A DNA stretch of 64,000 bases, from NCBI RefSeq assembly GCF_001440345.1, contig NZ_LJYX01000017.1, positions 744,001 through 808,000 on the forward strand. Direction: 5' to 3'. Each line of letters begins with the position of its first letter. Within the stretch, counting starts at the first letter, position 1. Position numbers and translations under genes: made by a program. The notes beneath the pieces are model-generated. The model worked only from the letters and a program-made list of their open reading frames with translations. It made no database searches and was not told the DNA's origin. Shown one piece after another: positions 43,244 to 53,635 of the stretch. Source of the stretch: Colwellia sp. TT2012. GTDB lineage: Bacteria; Pseudomonadota; Gammaproteobacteria; Enterobacterales; Alteromonadaceae.

Positions 43244-44254
43244 CTAAAACGTCATCACCACACGGCCAGTAATATCCCCATTAATCATATCGTCAAAAAT
43301 CTCATTGATATCTTCTAGTTTTTTCTCAATGGTAATGGCTTTAACTTTACCTCTCGCGGCAAAGTCTAAACACTCAACTAAATCTTTACGGGTACCAACA
43401 ATAGAGCCGATAACACTCACGCCATTTAATACCGTATCAAAAATAGGCAGCGGCATATCTTCTGCCGGTAAGCCTACTAACACACATTTACCCCCTCGGC
43501 GAATGACTTTATAGCTCTGTTCAAAGGCACTTTTACTAACGGCGGTACAAATACTGGCGTGCACACCACCGGTTTCCTCAAGTACGCGCGCAACAACATC
43601 ATCACTTTTAAAGTCTAAACAAATGCTGGCTCCCAGTTCTTTAGCCAGTTTCAGCTTATCAGTGCCCGTATCAATGGCAATAACATTTAAGCCCATGGCA
43701 ACAGCATACTGAACCGCTAAATGCCCTAAACCACCGATACCAAAAATAGCGACCCACTCACCTGGTTTTGCGGTGGAGACTTTCAGTGCTTTATAGGTAG
43801 TAACGCCTGCACAAAATAAGGGGGCCGCAGCAACATAATCAATACCATCAGGAATTTTCACCACATAATCACCATGGGCCTTACAATATTCGGCATAACT
43901 ACCATCAACCGAGTAACCGCAGTTTTGCTGTGATAAACATAAATTTTCATTACCGGTTAAGCAGTAATCACAATAGCCACAGGCACTGTAAAGCCATGGA
44001 ATACCAACACGGTCACCCAGTTTGAAATGTTTAACTTGCTCACCAATTTCAACGATTTCACCAACACCTTCATGACCCGGAATAAGTGGCATTTTAGGTT
44101 TAACCGGCCAATCACCGTGACAGGCGTGCAAGTCGGTATGGCAAACACCGCAGGCATGAATTTTAACTAAAACTTCTTGGCTAGATATTATTGGCTTATC
44201 GAGCTGTTGAATTTCAAGTTTACCTTTAAATTGATGAATAACGGCTGCTTTCAT
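43244..44254 (-). CDS. adhP: Zinc-dependent alcohol dehydrogenase AdhP
   Basis: The 336-residue medium-chain dehydrogenase/reductase oxidises primary alcohols with NAD+. Catalytic zinc ligands: Cys in CGVCHTD (about 37), His in GHEGVGEI (about 60), with the Asp/Cys site following. Four structural-zinc cysteines are in [15 protein letters not shown] (about 92-106). The Rossmann glycine motif is GIGGLGHLA (about 172-180). The sequence closely follows the propanol-preferring AdhP family in length and order. Monocistronic by appearance, with its own terminator. Confidence 0.93.
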   Translation of the reverse strand: MKAAVIHQFKGKLEIQQLDKPIISSQEVLVKIHACGVCHTDLHACHGDWPVKPKMPLIPGHEGVGEIVEIGEQVKHFKLGDRVGIPWLYSACGYCDYCLTGNENLCLSQQNCGYSVDGSYAEYCKAHGDYVVKIPDGIDYVAAAPLFCAGVTTYKALKVSTAKPGEWVAIFGIGGLGHLAVQYAVAMGLNVIAIDTGTDKLKLAKELGASICLDFKSDDVVARVLEETGGVHASICTAVSKSAFEQSYKVIRRGGKCVLVGLPAEDMPLPIFDTVLNGVSVIGSIVGTRKDLVECLDFAARGKVKAITIEKKLEDINEIFDDMINGDITGRVVMTF

Positions 44255-44537
44255 AATAGAACCCCTTCACATTATTGTTACTGCAATAGTTGTTACTGAA
44301 ATAGTTATTGCTAAAGTAGAGAACGCCGAAATGATTATCGACGAATGACAAACAGCTCATTGTATAACTAGGGCGTGATAAAGAGACGATACAGATCAAT
44401 AAATAAGCATAAAAATCATACTAACAACTAGGTGACTATCTTGGAATAAGAAGAAGCTAAGCTAAAGTGCATAAAAATTTAATAAAAACATTAACAAAGC
44501 ATAAGAAGTATGGTTAAAATAGCGACCTTAGTGCTAT

Positions 44538-44613
44538 GTCTCCATAGTTTAACTGGATAAAACTGCGGCCTCCTAAGCTGCTGCTCTGGGTTCGAGTCCC
44601 GGTGGAGACGCCA
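44538..44613 (+). tRNA. tRNA-Arg (anticodon CCU)
   Basis: The 76-nt cloverleaf includes an encoded CCA. Acceptor stem GTCTCCA / TGGAGAC, D arm GTTT / AAAC, anticodon stem GCGGC / GCTGC with loop CTCCTAA giving CCU, T arm CTGGG / CCCGG with TTCGAGT, and G as discriminator. It reads the rare AGG codon. A TTAACA-N17-TTAAAA pair lies upstream as a possible promoter. An 11-C run follows 11 nt after the CCA. Confidence 0.95.
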
Positions 44614-44623
44614 TTACTAGTAA

Positions 44624-44634
44624 CCCCCCCCCCC
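44624..44634. repeat. Poly-C tract of 11
   Basis: Eleven consecutive C residues in an AT-rich genome, just after the tRNA-Arg gene. Such tracts slip in replication and in sequencing, so its true length may vary. Confidence 0.8.
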
Positions 44635-44690
44635 ATGAACACTTTATTTTCCCTAAAATACACCTTCAAAATCATTAAGTTCTGAAAATG

Positions 44691-44731
44691 AAAAAGCCCC
44701 AGCACTGTACTTAAACCAGTGGTGGAGCTTC
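44691..44731 (-). terminator. Terminator after the 45-residue peptide gene
   Basis: On the minus strand, GCTCCACCACTG pairs with CAGTGCTGGGGC (one mismatch and one G-U) and is followed by TTTTT. It ends a minus-strand transcript 36 nt after the small ORF at 44767-44904. Confidence 0.75.
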
Positions 44732-44766
44732 AATTTTCCATAGCAAGTAAATAACCAGCGACTTAG

Positions 44767-44904
44767 CTACTCATCTGCTTGCGTTATTTCTACATCCATG
44801 TCATCTGCGACTGAGTTACCACTCAGCATTGCACTAACAGCCATGATTAATACTGCAAATATCACGGTTGTTAATTTAAACCCTCGCGAGGATGAATTAT
44901 TCAT
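44767..44904 (-). CDS. Small membrane or secreted peptide, 45 residues
   Basis: The ORF encodes a 45-residue peptide, with TAGG 8 nt before the ATG. A positively charged start (MNNSSSRGFKLTT) is followed by a hydrophobic stretch (VIFAVLIMAVSAMLSG) and an acidic end (DDMDVEITQADE), like a signal peptide plus short tail or a small single-pass protein. A factor-independent terminator follows it, and the gap before the kinase gene upstream has room for a promoter. I know no family match. It is supported by its ribosome-binding site, terminator and sensible composition. Confidence 0.55.
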   Translation of the reverse strand: MNNSSSRGFKLTTVIFAVLIMAVSAMLSGNSVADDMDVEITQADE

Positions 44905-45041
44905 TGTTTTACCTATATCACTGCCTGCTTGATTTATTATTGATTTGTACTATTTATGAGCAGGTACAAAGACACTAAACGATTACTTTTTTATTTTCAA
45001 GCGTTTTCTTTAGTTAAATAAACAATTAAATAAAAAACAAC

Positions 45042-47390
45042 TTAGTCAATTATATCAAATGTTAAGCCTTGCTGAGCTTCTTGTTGCTCAATAGATGAGA
45101 TAATCACTCTAATTGAAGCGCTTAACACGCCAGCTCCCGAGCTTAACGTCGCTAATTTGGTATCGCCTCGTAATAAATGGCTATATTTAATGGCCATAGC
45201 CATTGCCGTACTGTTAACTGATAGTTCGTCATAGTTTTGTTGAGTGAGATTTTGCTCGTTTGCCTTGCTCACTGCCTCATTTTGAGAAGATATAATAAAA
45301 AACAAACTAGCGTCTGCACGTTTGTGTTTATGCAGCTTAATAGATAAACGTAAGGCGTCAGCCCCTAGTAACTTATGAGCACTCTCAATCAGTGCCTGTA
45401 ATAATTTTTGAATGTAGAGTTCATCGCTATTGATATAATGCGGCACGCTGTCATCAATAAGGAAAGAAATTGGCTTACCTTCATAAGCATTACTTGCTTT
45501 AAATACCGCTTCAGTGCGCTGTAAAAAGCCATAAAAATCAAAACAGTCTTCTTTGGCAATGATCTTACCTGACTCGATATCAGATAAATCCATCATGGTA
45601 TCTAACAAGAGAGCAATATTGCTGCCTGCATGGCTTATACCTGTCACCTGTTTGTTATTTATGCCTTTTTTCTTTAATTGCTCAACAAATGCCTTCATGG
45701 CTAGCAATGGTAAACGTAACTCTTTATTTAAATTCTGTAAAAAATTACTTTTAGCTAAGTTTTTTTGCTCGGAACTTTCTTTCGCTAAAATAAGCGTCCT
45801 GGTTTTAATGTCGACTTGCTGACCTAGTTCACTTGAGTAGGCAGCCATCATCAATACCAACATTTGAAATAGCAAAGCGCCAAGCGTACCACCAATAAGC
45901 ACAGCCCATGCTTGCCAAGTCTTCACTTGACTAAACCAAGGTTGCTTTTCGGCGATATTAATTTGCCAGAGTCGAGAAAAGACCTCCATGTTAATGGTTT
46001 CCATATATCTATTCGCGCTAGGTAACGCCTGACCAAAGAGAGTAAAGGGCTGGTGACTTGAGACATCTTGAATAAAAAAGCTAACGTCTTGGTCTTGTTG
46101 TTTCGCTAGCTGCTGAAAAAAGCGATCAAATTGTACGACTGCCACAACAAAGCCTATTAACTTATCTGCTTTGATTATCGACAACTTATTTTGCCCTGAT
46201 GGCTTAGTCGCGTAGTTATCCTCTGGTGGTGAAAAAACAGCCTTACTAAACAACATGCCTGGCTTAGCCATATCGTCTTGTACCAAGGTCATTGGTGCGC
46301 TGGCAATCACCTGTTCACTATCAACAACCTGCTGCATAGATAATACCTGCAGGGGGTTGCTATAAATATCTAGGCCGAAAGCAGCCTGATTACCGTATTG
46401 TGGGTATATATAATACAAGGGAGCATATTGACTGCGGGTTTTAGCAAGAACAACTTTTCCATTGGCTAGACGCTCTCTAATGTGAAAGTCTTGCTGCAAG
46501 GTTACTGAACTTTGTTGCTCAAAACGTTGTCGATGGCTAAAAGGTACAATCGGTGCCCACTCTAACGCCCTAATACTAGAATCTTGCTTAAAAATACTTT
46601 CACTAAACACAGTAAACTCAGTTAATGATACATAATCACTGGCTTTAAAAAATGCCGACAGGCTATTGATTTGGTTTACTACGCCAGCAACTTCTGCTTG
46701 TATCAAGCGCTCGATTGCCACTTTTGATTGCTTAAACAGCGCTTGTCGATAACTTTGTTGTTCATACTGAGAAGTTTTAAACAAGATCAAAATAGCCAAA
46801 GCACCCAAAACAGAAGTAAAACCGACAAAAATTCGTTTAGTTAACTTGAGCTGTTCCGCATTTTTTGCCAGTAACAATAAAGGTATAAAAAATACCGCCA
46901 CCAACATGCTGGCGGACCAGGTATTAATAAAGGTATAGAAAAAGGTGCCTTGTATAACTTGGTTATCTAGCATGGCAATAACTAAAACCGAGCTAGCTGA
47001 GACTATGCTGGCAATAGGGCCAATACGAAGCAGAAAAAAGAATAAGTGCTTTCTAGATAGTAACCATTTTTTATAATGAATAAAGCGAAAAACAAGCTGT
47101 TTAGTCCAGAAAGCCTGCAAAATAATAGCGAGTACGGCAATACTCATCACCGCTAAGTTGGCATCAAAGTAAAACAAATACTTCAGACTAAAAGCCAATA
47201 TTGGTGTTACCAATAAGACGGCAACAATGGGCGTGAGACCCCAGATAATCAGTAAGCCACTGACAACTGCCGCGGCAGGACCAACAAAGTTTACGAGGGA
47301 TTGTGGATTGATAAGCCATATCGCACCAAAACAAGTAGTAAAGTACAAAATGGCAGAAATAAAAAATCGCGCTAAGTGAAGTTGCATCAT
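45042..47390 (-). CDS. Degenerate MASE1/CHASE-domain sensor kinase-like protein
   Basis: The 782-residue membrane protein has an N-terminal MASE1-like region of about eight segments (about 1-210), a periplasmic CHASE domain (about 240-470: IRALEWAPIVPFSHRQRFEQ, FHIRERLANGKVV), a membrane segment (about 490-515) and a helical DHp-like domain followed by a weak HATPase-like domain. In the DHp segment the expected SHELRTPL reads NKELRLPL, so the phospho-acceptor histidine is replaced by lysine. The N-box asparagine and glycine-rich ATP loops are also missing. It is probably a signalling protein without kinase activity. Confidence 0.8.
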   Translation of the reverse strand: MMQLHLARFFISAILYFTTCFGAIWLINPQSLVNFVGPAAAVVSGLLIIWGLTPIVAVLLVTPILAFSLKYLFYFDANLAVMSIAVLAIILQAFWTKQLVFRFIHYKKWLLSRKHLFFFLLRIGPIASIVSASSVLVIAMLDNQVIQGTFFYTFINTWSASMLVAVFFIPLLLLAKNAEQLKLTKRIFVGFTSVLGALAILILFKTSQYEQQSYRQALFKQSKVAIERLIQAEVAGVVNQINSLSAFFKASDYVSLTEFTVFSESIFKQDSSIRALEWAPIVPFSHRQRFEQQSSVTLQQDFHIRERLANGKVVLAKTRSQYAPLYYIYPQYGNQAAFGLDIYSNPLQVLSMQQVVDSEQVIASAPMTLVQDDMAKPGMLFSKAVFSPPEDNYATKPSGQNKLSIIKADKLIGFVVAVVQFDRFFQQLAKQQDQDVSFFIQDVSSHQPFTLFGQALPSANRYMETINMEVFSRLWQINIAEKQPWFSQVKTWQAWAVLIGGTLGALLFQMLVLMMAAYSSELGQQVDIKTRTLILAKESSEQKNLAKSNFLQNLNKELRLPLLAMKAFVEQLKKKGINNKQVTGISHAGSNIALLLDTMMDLSDIESGKIIAKEDCFDFYGFLQRTEAVFKASNAYEGKPISFLIDDSVPHYINSDELYIQKLLQALIESAHKLLGADALRLSIKLHKHKRADASLFFIISSQNEAVSKANEQNLTQQNYDELSVNSTAMAMAIKYSHLLRGDTKLATLSSGAGVLSASIRVIISSIEQQEAQQGLTFDIID

Positions 47391-47602
47391 AGAGTATTAT
47401 TCAAGAGTGGCAGAGTAATTCCGTTAATATTTTGTAAATAATGACACAAGTTTTACCCGATACTAGCATTATATTATCGCAATAATTTATCGCGAGACAA
47501 AATAATAGTTAAAATTCCATAATTTAATTTGCGCTGCGTGCTTTGGTGAGCGAAAATACGCAGAATTTTTATTCTTTCAAGACTATAAGATCTGGAGCTA
47601 TT

Positions 47603-49591
47603 ATGTCATCACGTCAAGAGCTAGCAAATGCTATCCGTGTATTAAGTATGGATGCCGTACAAAAAGCAAAATCAGGGCACCCTGGAGCCCCAATGGGCAT
47701 GGCAGATATTGCCGAAGTATTATGGCGTGATTTTTTAAAGCACAATCCTGCCGATCCTAACTGGGTAGACCGCGATCGCTTTATTTTATCAAATGGCCAT
47801 GGCTCAATGCTTATTTATTCTTTATTACATTTATCGGGTTACGATTTATCTATTGAAGATTTAAAAAACTTCCGTCAATTGCACTCAAAAACCCCTGGTC
47901 ACCCAGAATACGGTTATACGCCAGGCGTTGAAACAACTACCGGCCCATTAGGGGCAGGTATTGCCAATGCTGTCGGTATGGCTATTGCTGAAAAAACCTT
48001 AGCGGCGCAATTTAACCGCGAAGATCACGCCATTGTTGACCATTACACTTATTGCTTCTTGGGCGATGGTTGTTTAATGGAAGGTCTATCACATGAGTCA
48101 TGTTCACTTGCTGGCACCTTAGGTTTAGGTAAGTTAATCGCTTTTTGGGATGACAACGGTATTTCAATTGATGGTAAAGTTGAAGGTTGGTTTACCGACG
48201 ATACTCCGGCCCGGTTTGAGTCTTACGGTTGGCATGTTGTTTCTGTTGATGGTCACGACCCGCAAGCAATTGCACATGCCATAGAAGCAGCGAAACTAGT
48301 CACTGATAAACCAAGTATGATTTGTTGTAAAACAATCATTGGTTTTGGCTCGCCAAATAAATCAGGTACTCATGATTGTCATGGTGCGCCTTTAGGTGAT
48401 GACGAAATTGTTGCAACACGTGAATTTTTAAATTGGCCACACCCAGCTTTTGAAATTCCAACTGACATTTACGCTCAGTGGAATAGCAAAGAAAAAGGTC
48501 AACTCAGTCAAGTGAGCTGGAATGAAAAATTTGCTGCATATAAAGCAGCACACCCGGCACTGGCCAGCGAATATGAGCGTCGTGTTATTAAAGGTGAATT
48601 ACCGAGCGATTTTGAAGAAAAAGCCAATGCTTTTATTCAACAATGTCATGAAAGCGGTGAAAACATTGCAACCCGTAAAGCGTCACAAAATGCCATTGAA
48701 GCCTTTGCGAGTATATTACCTGAAATGTTAGGTGGCTCAGCTGATTTAGCCGGCTCTAACTTAACCTTATGGTCAGGTTCTAAAGGTATCAATACTGACC
48801 CTGCTGGTAACTATATTTACTACGGCGTGCGTGAATTTGGCATGAGTAGTATTATGAATGGTATCTCTCTGCACGGCGGTTTTATCAATTACGGAGCTAC
48901 TTTCATGATGTTTATGGAATACGCGCGTAATGCCATACGTATGTCGGCATTGATGGGGATTCAAAATATCTTTGTTTATACCCATGACTCTATTGGTCAA
49001 GGTGAAGATGGTCCAACGCATCAACCTATTGAACAATTAACTAACTTAAGAACCACGCCAAACTTAACAACATGGCGCCCATGTGATGCCACTGAAGCGG
49101 CGGTTGCTTGGAAAGCTGCGGTGCAAAGCCAAAAAGCACCAACGGCATTGATATTTTCACGCCAAGGCCTACCGGCTATGAGTCGTACTCAAGAGCAAGT
49201 AAGTGCCATTGAAAAAGGTGCTTATATACTGGTTGATTGTGCTGGTACACCTGATGTTATATTAATGTCTACCGGCTCTGAAGTTTCGCTGGCCGTAGAT
49301 GCCGCAAAAGTATTAACCGAGCAAGGTAAACTTGTACGTGTCGTTTCTATGCCATCCACGAATGTTTTTGATAAGCAAAGCTCTGACTATAAAGAAGCTA
49401 TCTTACCTATTAGCGTAACCAAACGTGTTGCCATTGAAGCGGCACATGTTGATTTTTGGGCTAAATATGTCGGTCTAAGTGGCGCGGTTGTTGGCATGAC
49501 CACCTTTGGTGAGTCAGCTCCAGGTAAGGTATTACTTGAGCACTTTGGTTTTACCGTAGACAATGTTGTTAAGACAGTAAACCAGTTATAA
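47603..49591 (+). CDS. tkt: Transketolase
   Basis: The 662-residue thiamine-diphosphate enzyme moves two-carbon units between sugar phosphates in the pentose phosphate pathway. The ThDP motif is GDGCLMEG...[10 protein letters not shown] (about 154-190), with N-terminal [11 protein letters not shown] and [15 protein letters not shown], and a transketolase C-terminal domain. The ATG at 47603 is preferred over an upstream in-frame start because GGAG lies 5 nt before it and [12 protein letters not shown] is the canonical N terminus. It is first in a tkt-epd-pgk-fba cluster. A hairpin (49605-49640) without a T run lies between it and epd. Confidence 0.97.
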   Translation: MSSRQELANAIRVLSMDAVQKAKSGHPGAPMGMADIAEVLWRDFLKHNPADPNWVDRDRFILSNGHGSMLIYSLLHLSGYDLSIEDLKNFRQLHSKTPGHPEYGYTPGVETTTGPLGAGIANAVGMAIAEKTLAAQFNREDHAIVDHYTYCFLGDGCLMEGLSHESCSLAGTLGLGKLIAFWDDNGISIDGKVEGWFTDDTPARFESYGWHVVSVDGHDPQAIAHAIEAAKLVTDKPSMICCKTIIGFGSPNKSGTHDCHGAPLGDDEIVATREFLNWPHPAFEIPTDIYAQWNSKEKGQLSQVSWNEKFAAYKAAHPALASEYERRVIKGELPSDFEEKANAFIQQCHESGENIATRKASQNAIEAFASILPEMLGGSADLAGSNLTLWSGSKGINTDPAGNYIYYGVREFGMSSIMNGISLHGGFINYGATFMMFMEYARNAIRMSALMGIQNIFVYTHDSIGQGEDGPTHQPIEQLTNLRTTPNLTTWRPCDATEAAVAWKAAVQSQKAPTALIFSRQGLPAMSRTQEQVSAIEKGAYILVDCAGTPDVILMSTGSEVSLAVDAAKVLTEQGKLVRVVSMPSTNVFDKQSSDYKEAILPISVTKRVAIEAAHVDFWAKYVGLSGAVVGMTTFGESAPGKVLLEHFGFTVDNVVKTVNQL

Positions 49592-49604
49592 CTCAGTAGA
49601 TAAC

Positions 49605-49640
49605 GCTTACCACAAACGCTCTATCGCACTTGTGGTAAGC
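49605..49640 (+). promoter_or_regulatory. Intercistronic hairpin between tkt and epd
   Basis: GCTTACCACAA and TTGTGGTAAGC form an 11-bp perfect stem with a 14-nt loop and no T run. It starts 13 nt after the tkt stop. It may shield the tkt 3' end or act as a weak terminator. Confidence 0.6.
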
Positions 49641-49712
49641 TCTGGTACAATTACCGCTTAGATTATCAATTTACTATCGCTTAAAATTATCACTTAGAAA
49701 TGCAGTAAAATT

Positions 49713-50732
49713 ATGACAATAAGAATTGCCATTAATGGCTTTGGCCGTATCGGTCGCAGCGTAGTTAGAGCGCTATATGAAAATGGCAAAACAGAGTTAT
49801 TTACCCTAGTGTCAATTAATGAATTAGCGTCTTCTTCTGGCATAGCCCACCTGTTAAAATACGATAGTACCCATGGTCGCTTTCCTTTCGATGTCAGCCA
49901 AAATGATGATCAATTGATTATCGATGGCGATGAAGTAATCTTAACTCATATCGATAGCTTGAATAGTCTACCTTGGCAACAACAAGATATTGATATTGTT
50001 TTTGATTGTACCGGTAAATATGGCAGCCAAGCCGACGGTTTAAGTCATATTAACCGCGGCGCGAAGAAAGTATTATTCTCTCACCCAGGTAGCCCAGACG
50101 TTGATGCAACCATTATCTATGGTATTAATCATAAAACCTTAAGTTCAGATCATCGCATTGTCTCCAATGGCTCTTGTACTACTAACTGCATAGTGCCAGT
50201 GATTAAGGTGATTGATGAAGCTTTTGGCGTAGAAAGTGGCACCATCACTACCATTCATTCATCAATGCATGATCAGCAAGTCATTGATGCTTACCATAAA
50301 GATTTACGTCGTTCGCGTGCGGCCAGTCAATCAATCATTCCCGTAGATACTAAATTGGCTGCGGGTATTGAGCGAATATTACCAAAATTTAAGGGCCGCT
50401 TTGAAGCCATCGCCGTACGGGTCCCTACACTCAATGTTACCGCCATGGACTTAAGTATCACGGTCAATGCCGATGTCAGCATTAACGACATCAACCAAGC
50501 AATAGTGTCAGCTAGCAAAGAGCAAGATTTATCTGGAATTTTAACCTATACCGAAGAACCTTTGGTGTCGATCGATTTTAACCATGACCCACACTCTTGT
50601 ATCGTTGATGGTAACCAAACGCGGGTTAGCCACAAACGTCTAGTTAAAATGCTTATCTGGTGTGACAACGAATGGGGCTTTGCCAATCGCATGTTAGATA
50701 CTGCCATGGCAATGCACCTAGCGCGAAATTAA
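49713..50732 (+). CDS. epd: D-erythrose-4-phosphate dehydrogenase
   Basis: The 339-residue GAPDH-family enzyme makes erythronate-4-phosphate for pyridoxal phosphate synthesis. Rossmann start [20 protein letters not shown], the catalytic cysteine in [10 protein letters not shown] (about 155), and the Epd-type variants [18 protein letters not shown] and [14 protein letters not shown] that distinguish it from GAPDH. Placement between tkt and pgk is the gammaproteobacterial standard. A role in glycolysis cannot be ruled out from sequence alone. Confidence 0.93.
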   Translation: MTIRIAINGFGRIGRSVVRALYENGKTELFTLVSINELASSSGIAHLLKYDSTHGRFPFDVSQNDDQLIIDGDEVILTHIDSLNSLPWQQQDIDIVFDCTGKYGSQADGLSHINRGAKKVLFSHPGSPDVDATIIYGINHKTLSSDHRIVSNGSCTTNCIVPVIKVIDEAFGVESGTITTIHSSMHDQQVIDAYHKDLRRSRAASQSIIPVDTKLAAGIERILPKFKGRFEAIAVRVPTLNVTAMDLSITVNADVSINDINQAIVSASKEQDLSGILTYTEEPLVSIDFNHDPHSCIVDGNQTRVSHKRLVKMLIWCDNEWGFANRMLDTAMAMHLARN

Positions 50733-50747
50733 CAAAAAAGAAAAGTA

Positions 50748-50773
50748 CCTTGTAAAATAACTATTTATCAAGG
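50748..50773. repeat. 26-bp imperfect palindrome between epd and pgk
   Basis: CCTTG...CAAGG ends enclose AAATA / TATTT arms, so the palindrome is complete except for mismatches at two positions per side. It lies 42 bp before pgk and may be an operator or mRNA hairpin. Confidence 0.5.
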
Positions 50774-50814
50774 CATTGAACATAATTTACCGACAGTAAA
50801 ATGAGGAGACAACA

Positions 50815-52002
50815 ATGTCTATTATCCAAATGGCTGAGCTAACATTAGCTAACAAACGTGTGTTAATTCGTGAAGATTTAAATGTACCGATAACCGACGG
50901 TAAAATCACTTCGGATGCTCGTTTACGTGCGGCCTTACCTACCTTAAAACTTGCTTTAGAAGCTGGCGCAAAAGTAATGGTTATGTCTCACTTAGGTCGA
51001 CCTACAGAAGGTGAGCCTGAAGAGAAATTTTCACTTAAGCCTATAACTGAATACCTAAGTGCTGCATTAAACTACCCGGTTCGACTAGTCACCGATTATT
51101 TAGACGGTGTTGAAGTGGCAACGGGTGAATTGGTTGTTTTTGAAAATGTCCGCTTTAATATTGGCGAAAAGAAAAATGACGATGCTCTAGCAAAAAAATT
51201 AGCTGCCTTATGTGACGTCTTTGTCATGGATGCTTTTGGTACAGCTCATCGAGCGCAAGCAAGTACCCATGGCGTAGCAAAATTTGCTGAAACAGCCTGT
51301 GCTGGTCCATTACTTTCTGGTGAACTAGAAGCATTAGGTAAAGCGTTAGACAACCCAGCTAGACCCTTTATTGCAATTGTTGGTGGCTCTAAAGTGTCCA
51401 CTAAATTGACTGTACTTGACTCTTTAGCGGGCATTGTTGATCAGCTTATCGTCGGTGGTGGCATCGCCAATACCTTTATTGCAGCAGAAGGGCACAATGT
51501 CGGCAAATCATTATTTGAAGCCGATTTAGTAGAAGAAGCGACTCGTTTAACTAAGCAAGCGCAAGCCAATAAGGGTGATATTCCAATTCCAACGGATGTG
51601 GTTGTCGCCACTGAGTTTTCAGCATCCGCATCAGCAACATTAAAAAATGTTAATGAAGTCAGTGATGATGAAATGATTTTTGACATTGGCCCAGATTCGA
51701 TAAAAGCATTAACTGATATCATAGCTAAAGCTGGCACCATTGTTTGGAACGGACCTGTTGGCGTATTTGAATTTGATCAGTTTTCTCAAGGCACCAAGAT
51801 GATTGCACAAGCCATTGCCGATAGTTCAGCCTTCTCAATTGCAGGTGGTGGTGATACCTTAGCAGCAGTAGATAAATATGGTATAGCCGATAAAATATCT
51901 TATATTTCTACCGGTGGTGGTGCTTTCTTAGAGTTCTTAGAAGGTAAAAAACTTCCCGCCGTTGAAATTTTAGAGCAGCGCGCAAAATCACAACATGGCT
52001 AA
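50815..52002 (+). CDS. pgk: Phosphoglycerate kinase
   Basis: The 395-residue glycolytic and gluconeogenic kinase interconverts 1,3-bisphosphoglycerate and 3-phosphoglycerate with ATP. N-lobe motifs [10 protein letters not shown] and [10 protein letters not shown], the hinge and [12 protein letters not shown], and C-lobe nucleotide motif [11 protein letters not shown] with [21 protein letters not shown] lies 7 nt before the ATG. It follows epd and precedes fba, with a terminator at 52049-52083, so fba has its own promoter. Confidence 0.98.
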   Translation: MSIIQMAELTLANKRVLIREDLNVPITDGKITSDARLRAALPTLKLALEAGAKVMVMSHLGRPTEGEPEEKFSLKPITEYLSAALNYPVRLVTDYLDGVEVATGELVVFENVRFNIGEKKNDDALAKKLAALCDVFVMDAFGTAHRAQASTHGVAKFAETACAGPLLSGELEALGKALDNPARPFIAIVGGSKVSTKLTVLDSLAGIVDQLIVGGGIANTFIAAEGHNVGKSLFEADLVEEATRLTKQAQANKGDIPIPTDVVVATEFSASASATLKNVNEVSDDEMIFDIGPDSIKALTDIIAKAGTIVWNGPVGVFEFDQFSQGTKMIAQAIADSSAFSIAGGGDTLAAVDKYGIADKISYISTGGGAFLEFLEGKKLPAVEILEQRAKSQHG

Positions 52003-52048
52003 CGCTTAATTTTTAGCCAGAATTTAACGATTGCTTAGAGTAAAAAAT

Positions 52049-52083
52049 AACGAGTAGCTTATTCTCTAAGCTGCTCGTTTTTT
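52049..52083 (+). terminator. Intrinsic terminator after pgk
   Basis: AACGAGtAGCTTA and TAAGCTgCTCGTT form a 13-bp stem with one mismatch and a 5-nt loop, followed by TTTTTT. Confidence 0.85.
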
Positions 52084-52172
52084 ATGCTAAGACACAAGAA
52101 ATCCGCTAAATAAAAAGTAAATATGCGTAAAAAGAAAGTAAACTGAAAGCCAGCAACGCTAAAACAACAACA

Positions 52173-52234
52173 AAACGAAATTAAAACGAAACATAAACGA
52201 AACTTCTTGCTATACTAGTGTAGTAAACTTACTA
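52173..52234 (+). promoter_or_regulatory. Probable fba promoter with phased AAACGAAA repeats and a palindrome
   Basis: AAACGAAA occurs three times at exactly 11-bp spacing (52173, 52184, 52195). TATACT (52211-52216) is a good -10. TAGTAA-AC-TTACTA (52221-52234) is a perfect inverted repeat just downstream, similar in shape to HexR-type sites. The remaining 200 bp to the fba start hold no gene. The protein that binds is unknown. Confidence 0.55.
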
Positions 52235-52441
52235 TTTAATACTTAATAAATGGACTAAAACATAACGAGATACAAGAACATCTTGTAATATTCGTACAAA
52301 ATACGGGTTTTGTAATCATTCCCGTTCAAAAGACAACTTTAGTAAATTTATTCTGTAAGATAAGCGGTCTCTTTGCTATAATTCCGTTATCAAAATAAAA
52401 ACTTTCAACCTCAGCAACAAAACTTATCTAGGAGTAAGTAA

Positions 52442-53506
52442 ATGGCTTTAATTTCAATGCGCCAAATGCTCGATCATGCGGCAGAATTTGAATACGGTAT
52501 TCCAGCATTTAACGTCAATAATTTAGAGCAAGTACGCGCAATAATGCTTGCCGCTAGTGATACTGATAGCCCTGTCATCATGCAAGCATCTGCAGGTGCC
52601 AGAAAATACGCCGGCGCACCTTTCTTACGCCATTTAATTCTAGCGGCTATTGAAGAGTTCCCAAATATCCCAGTAGTTATGCATCAAGATCACGGTACTT
52701 CTCCTACTATTTGTCAACGCTCTATTCAACTAGGTTTTTCATCAGTAATGATGGATGGCTCATTAATGGAAGACGGTAAAACACCAAGCAGTTATGAATA
52801 CAATGTTGCAGTAACTCAACGTGCAGTTGAAATGGCACACGCTTGTGGTGTTTCTGTTGAAGGTGAATTAGGTTGTTTAGGTTCTCTTGAAACTGGTATG
52901 GCTGGTGAAGAAGACGGTGTTGGCGCAGAAGGTATTTTAACAAAAGAGCAAATGTTAACAGACCCTGAAGAAGCGGCTGATTTTGTCAATAAAACCCAAG
53001 TAGATGCACTGGCAATTGCCTGTGGTACTTCTCACGGCGCTTATAAGTTTTCTCGTCCACCAACAGACGATATCTTAGCGATTGATCTTATTAAAGCCAT
53101 TCACAAACGTATACCTGATACTCACTTAGTTATGCACGGCTCTTCATCAGTACCACAAGAATGGCTGGCGGTAATTAACGAGTTTGGCGGAAAAATCCCT
53201 GAAACTTACGGTGTACCCGTTGAGCAAATTCAACAAGGCATTAAACATGGTGTACGTAAAATCAATATAGATACGGATTTACGCCTTGCATCTACCGGTG
53301 CTATTCGTCGCTTTTTAGCGCAGAACCCAAGTGAATTTGATCCGCGTAAATTTTTACAAGTATCAACCAATGCTATGTACGACATTTGTAAAGCACGTTA
53401 TGAAGCATTTAACACTGCAGGTCATGCCAGTAAAATCAAACCTATAAGTCTTGATGGCATGTTTGACCGTTATCAAAGCGGTGAGTTAAAGGCTATCATT
53501 AAGTAA
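52442..53506 (+). CDS. fba: Class II fructose-bisphosphate aldolase
   Basis: The 354-residue zinc aldolase interconverts fructose-1,6-bisphosphate with triose phosphates. Sequence and length fit the Calvin-cycle subtype (CbbA/FbaA-like): [19 protein letters not shown] with zinc ligands, [15 protein letters not shown], and the late histidines in HGSSSVP. Loop residues and the [12 protein letters not shown] motif are intact. AGGAGTAAGTAA before the ATG. Its promoter region carries three phased AAACGAAA repeats, and a weak terminator follows. Confidence 0.96.
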   Translation: MALISMRQMLDHAAEFEYGIPAFNVNNLEQVRAIMLAASDTDSPVIMQASAGARKYAGAPFLRHLILAAIEEFPNIPVVMHQDHGTSPTICQRSIQLGFSSVMMDGSLMEDGKTPSSYEYNVAVTQRAVEMAHACGVSVEGELGCLGSLETGMAGEEDGVGAEGILTKEQMLTDPEEAADFVNKTQVDALAIACGTSHGAYKFSRPPTDDILAIDLIKAIHKRIPDTHLVMHGSSSVPQEWLAVINEFGGKIPETYGVPVEQIQQGIKHGVRKINIDTDLRLASTGAIRRFLAQNPSEFDPRKFLQVSTNAMYDICKARYEAFNTAGHASKIKPISLDGMFDRYQSGELKAIIK

Positions 53507-53530
53507 CACTGCTGATATAAACTAGTTACA

Positions 53531-53555
53531 TAAAAAGGGCTTAGGTCCTTTTTTT
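53531..53555 (+). terminator. Weak terminator after fba
   Basis: AAAAAGG and CCTTTTT pair around GGGCTTAGGT, followed by T residues. The stem is short. Confidence 0.5.
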
Positions 53556-53635
53556 ATGCTCGAAATAAATAGGCGACTTAGGTATAATCACCGGTAATTA
53601 TCAGCGGTTCACCCTAAAAAGTAGTATTAATTAAG

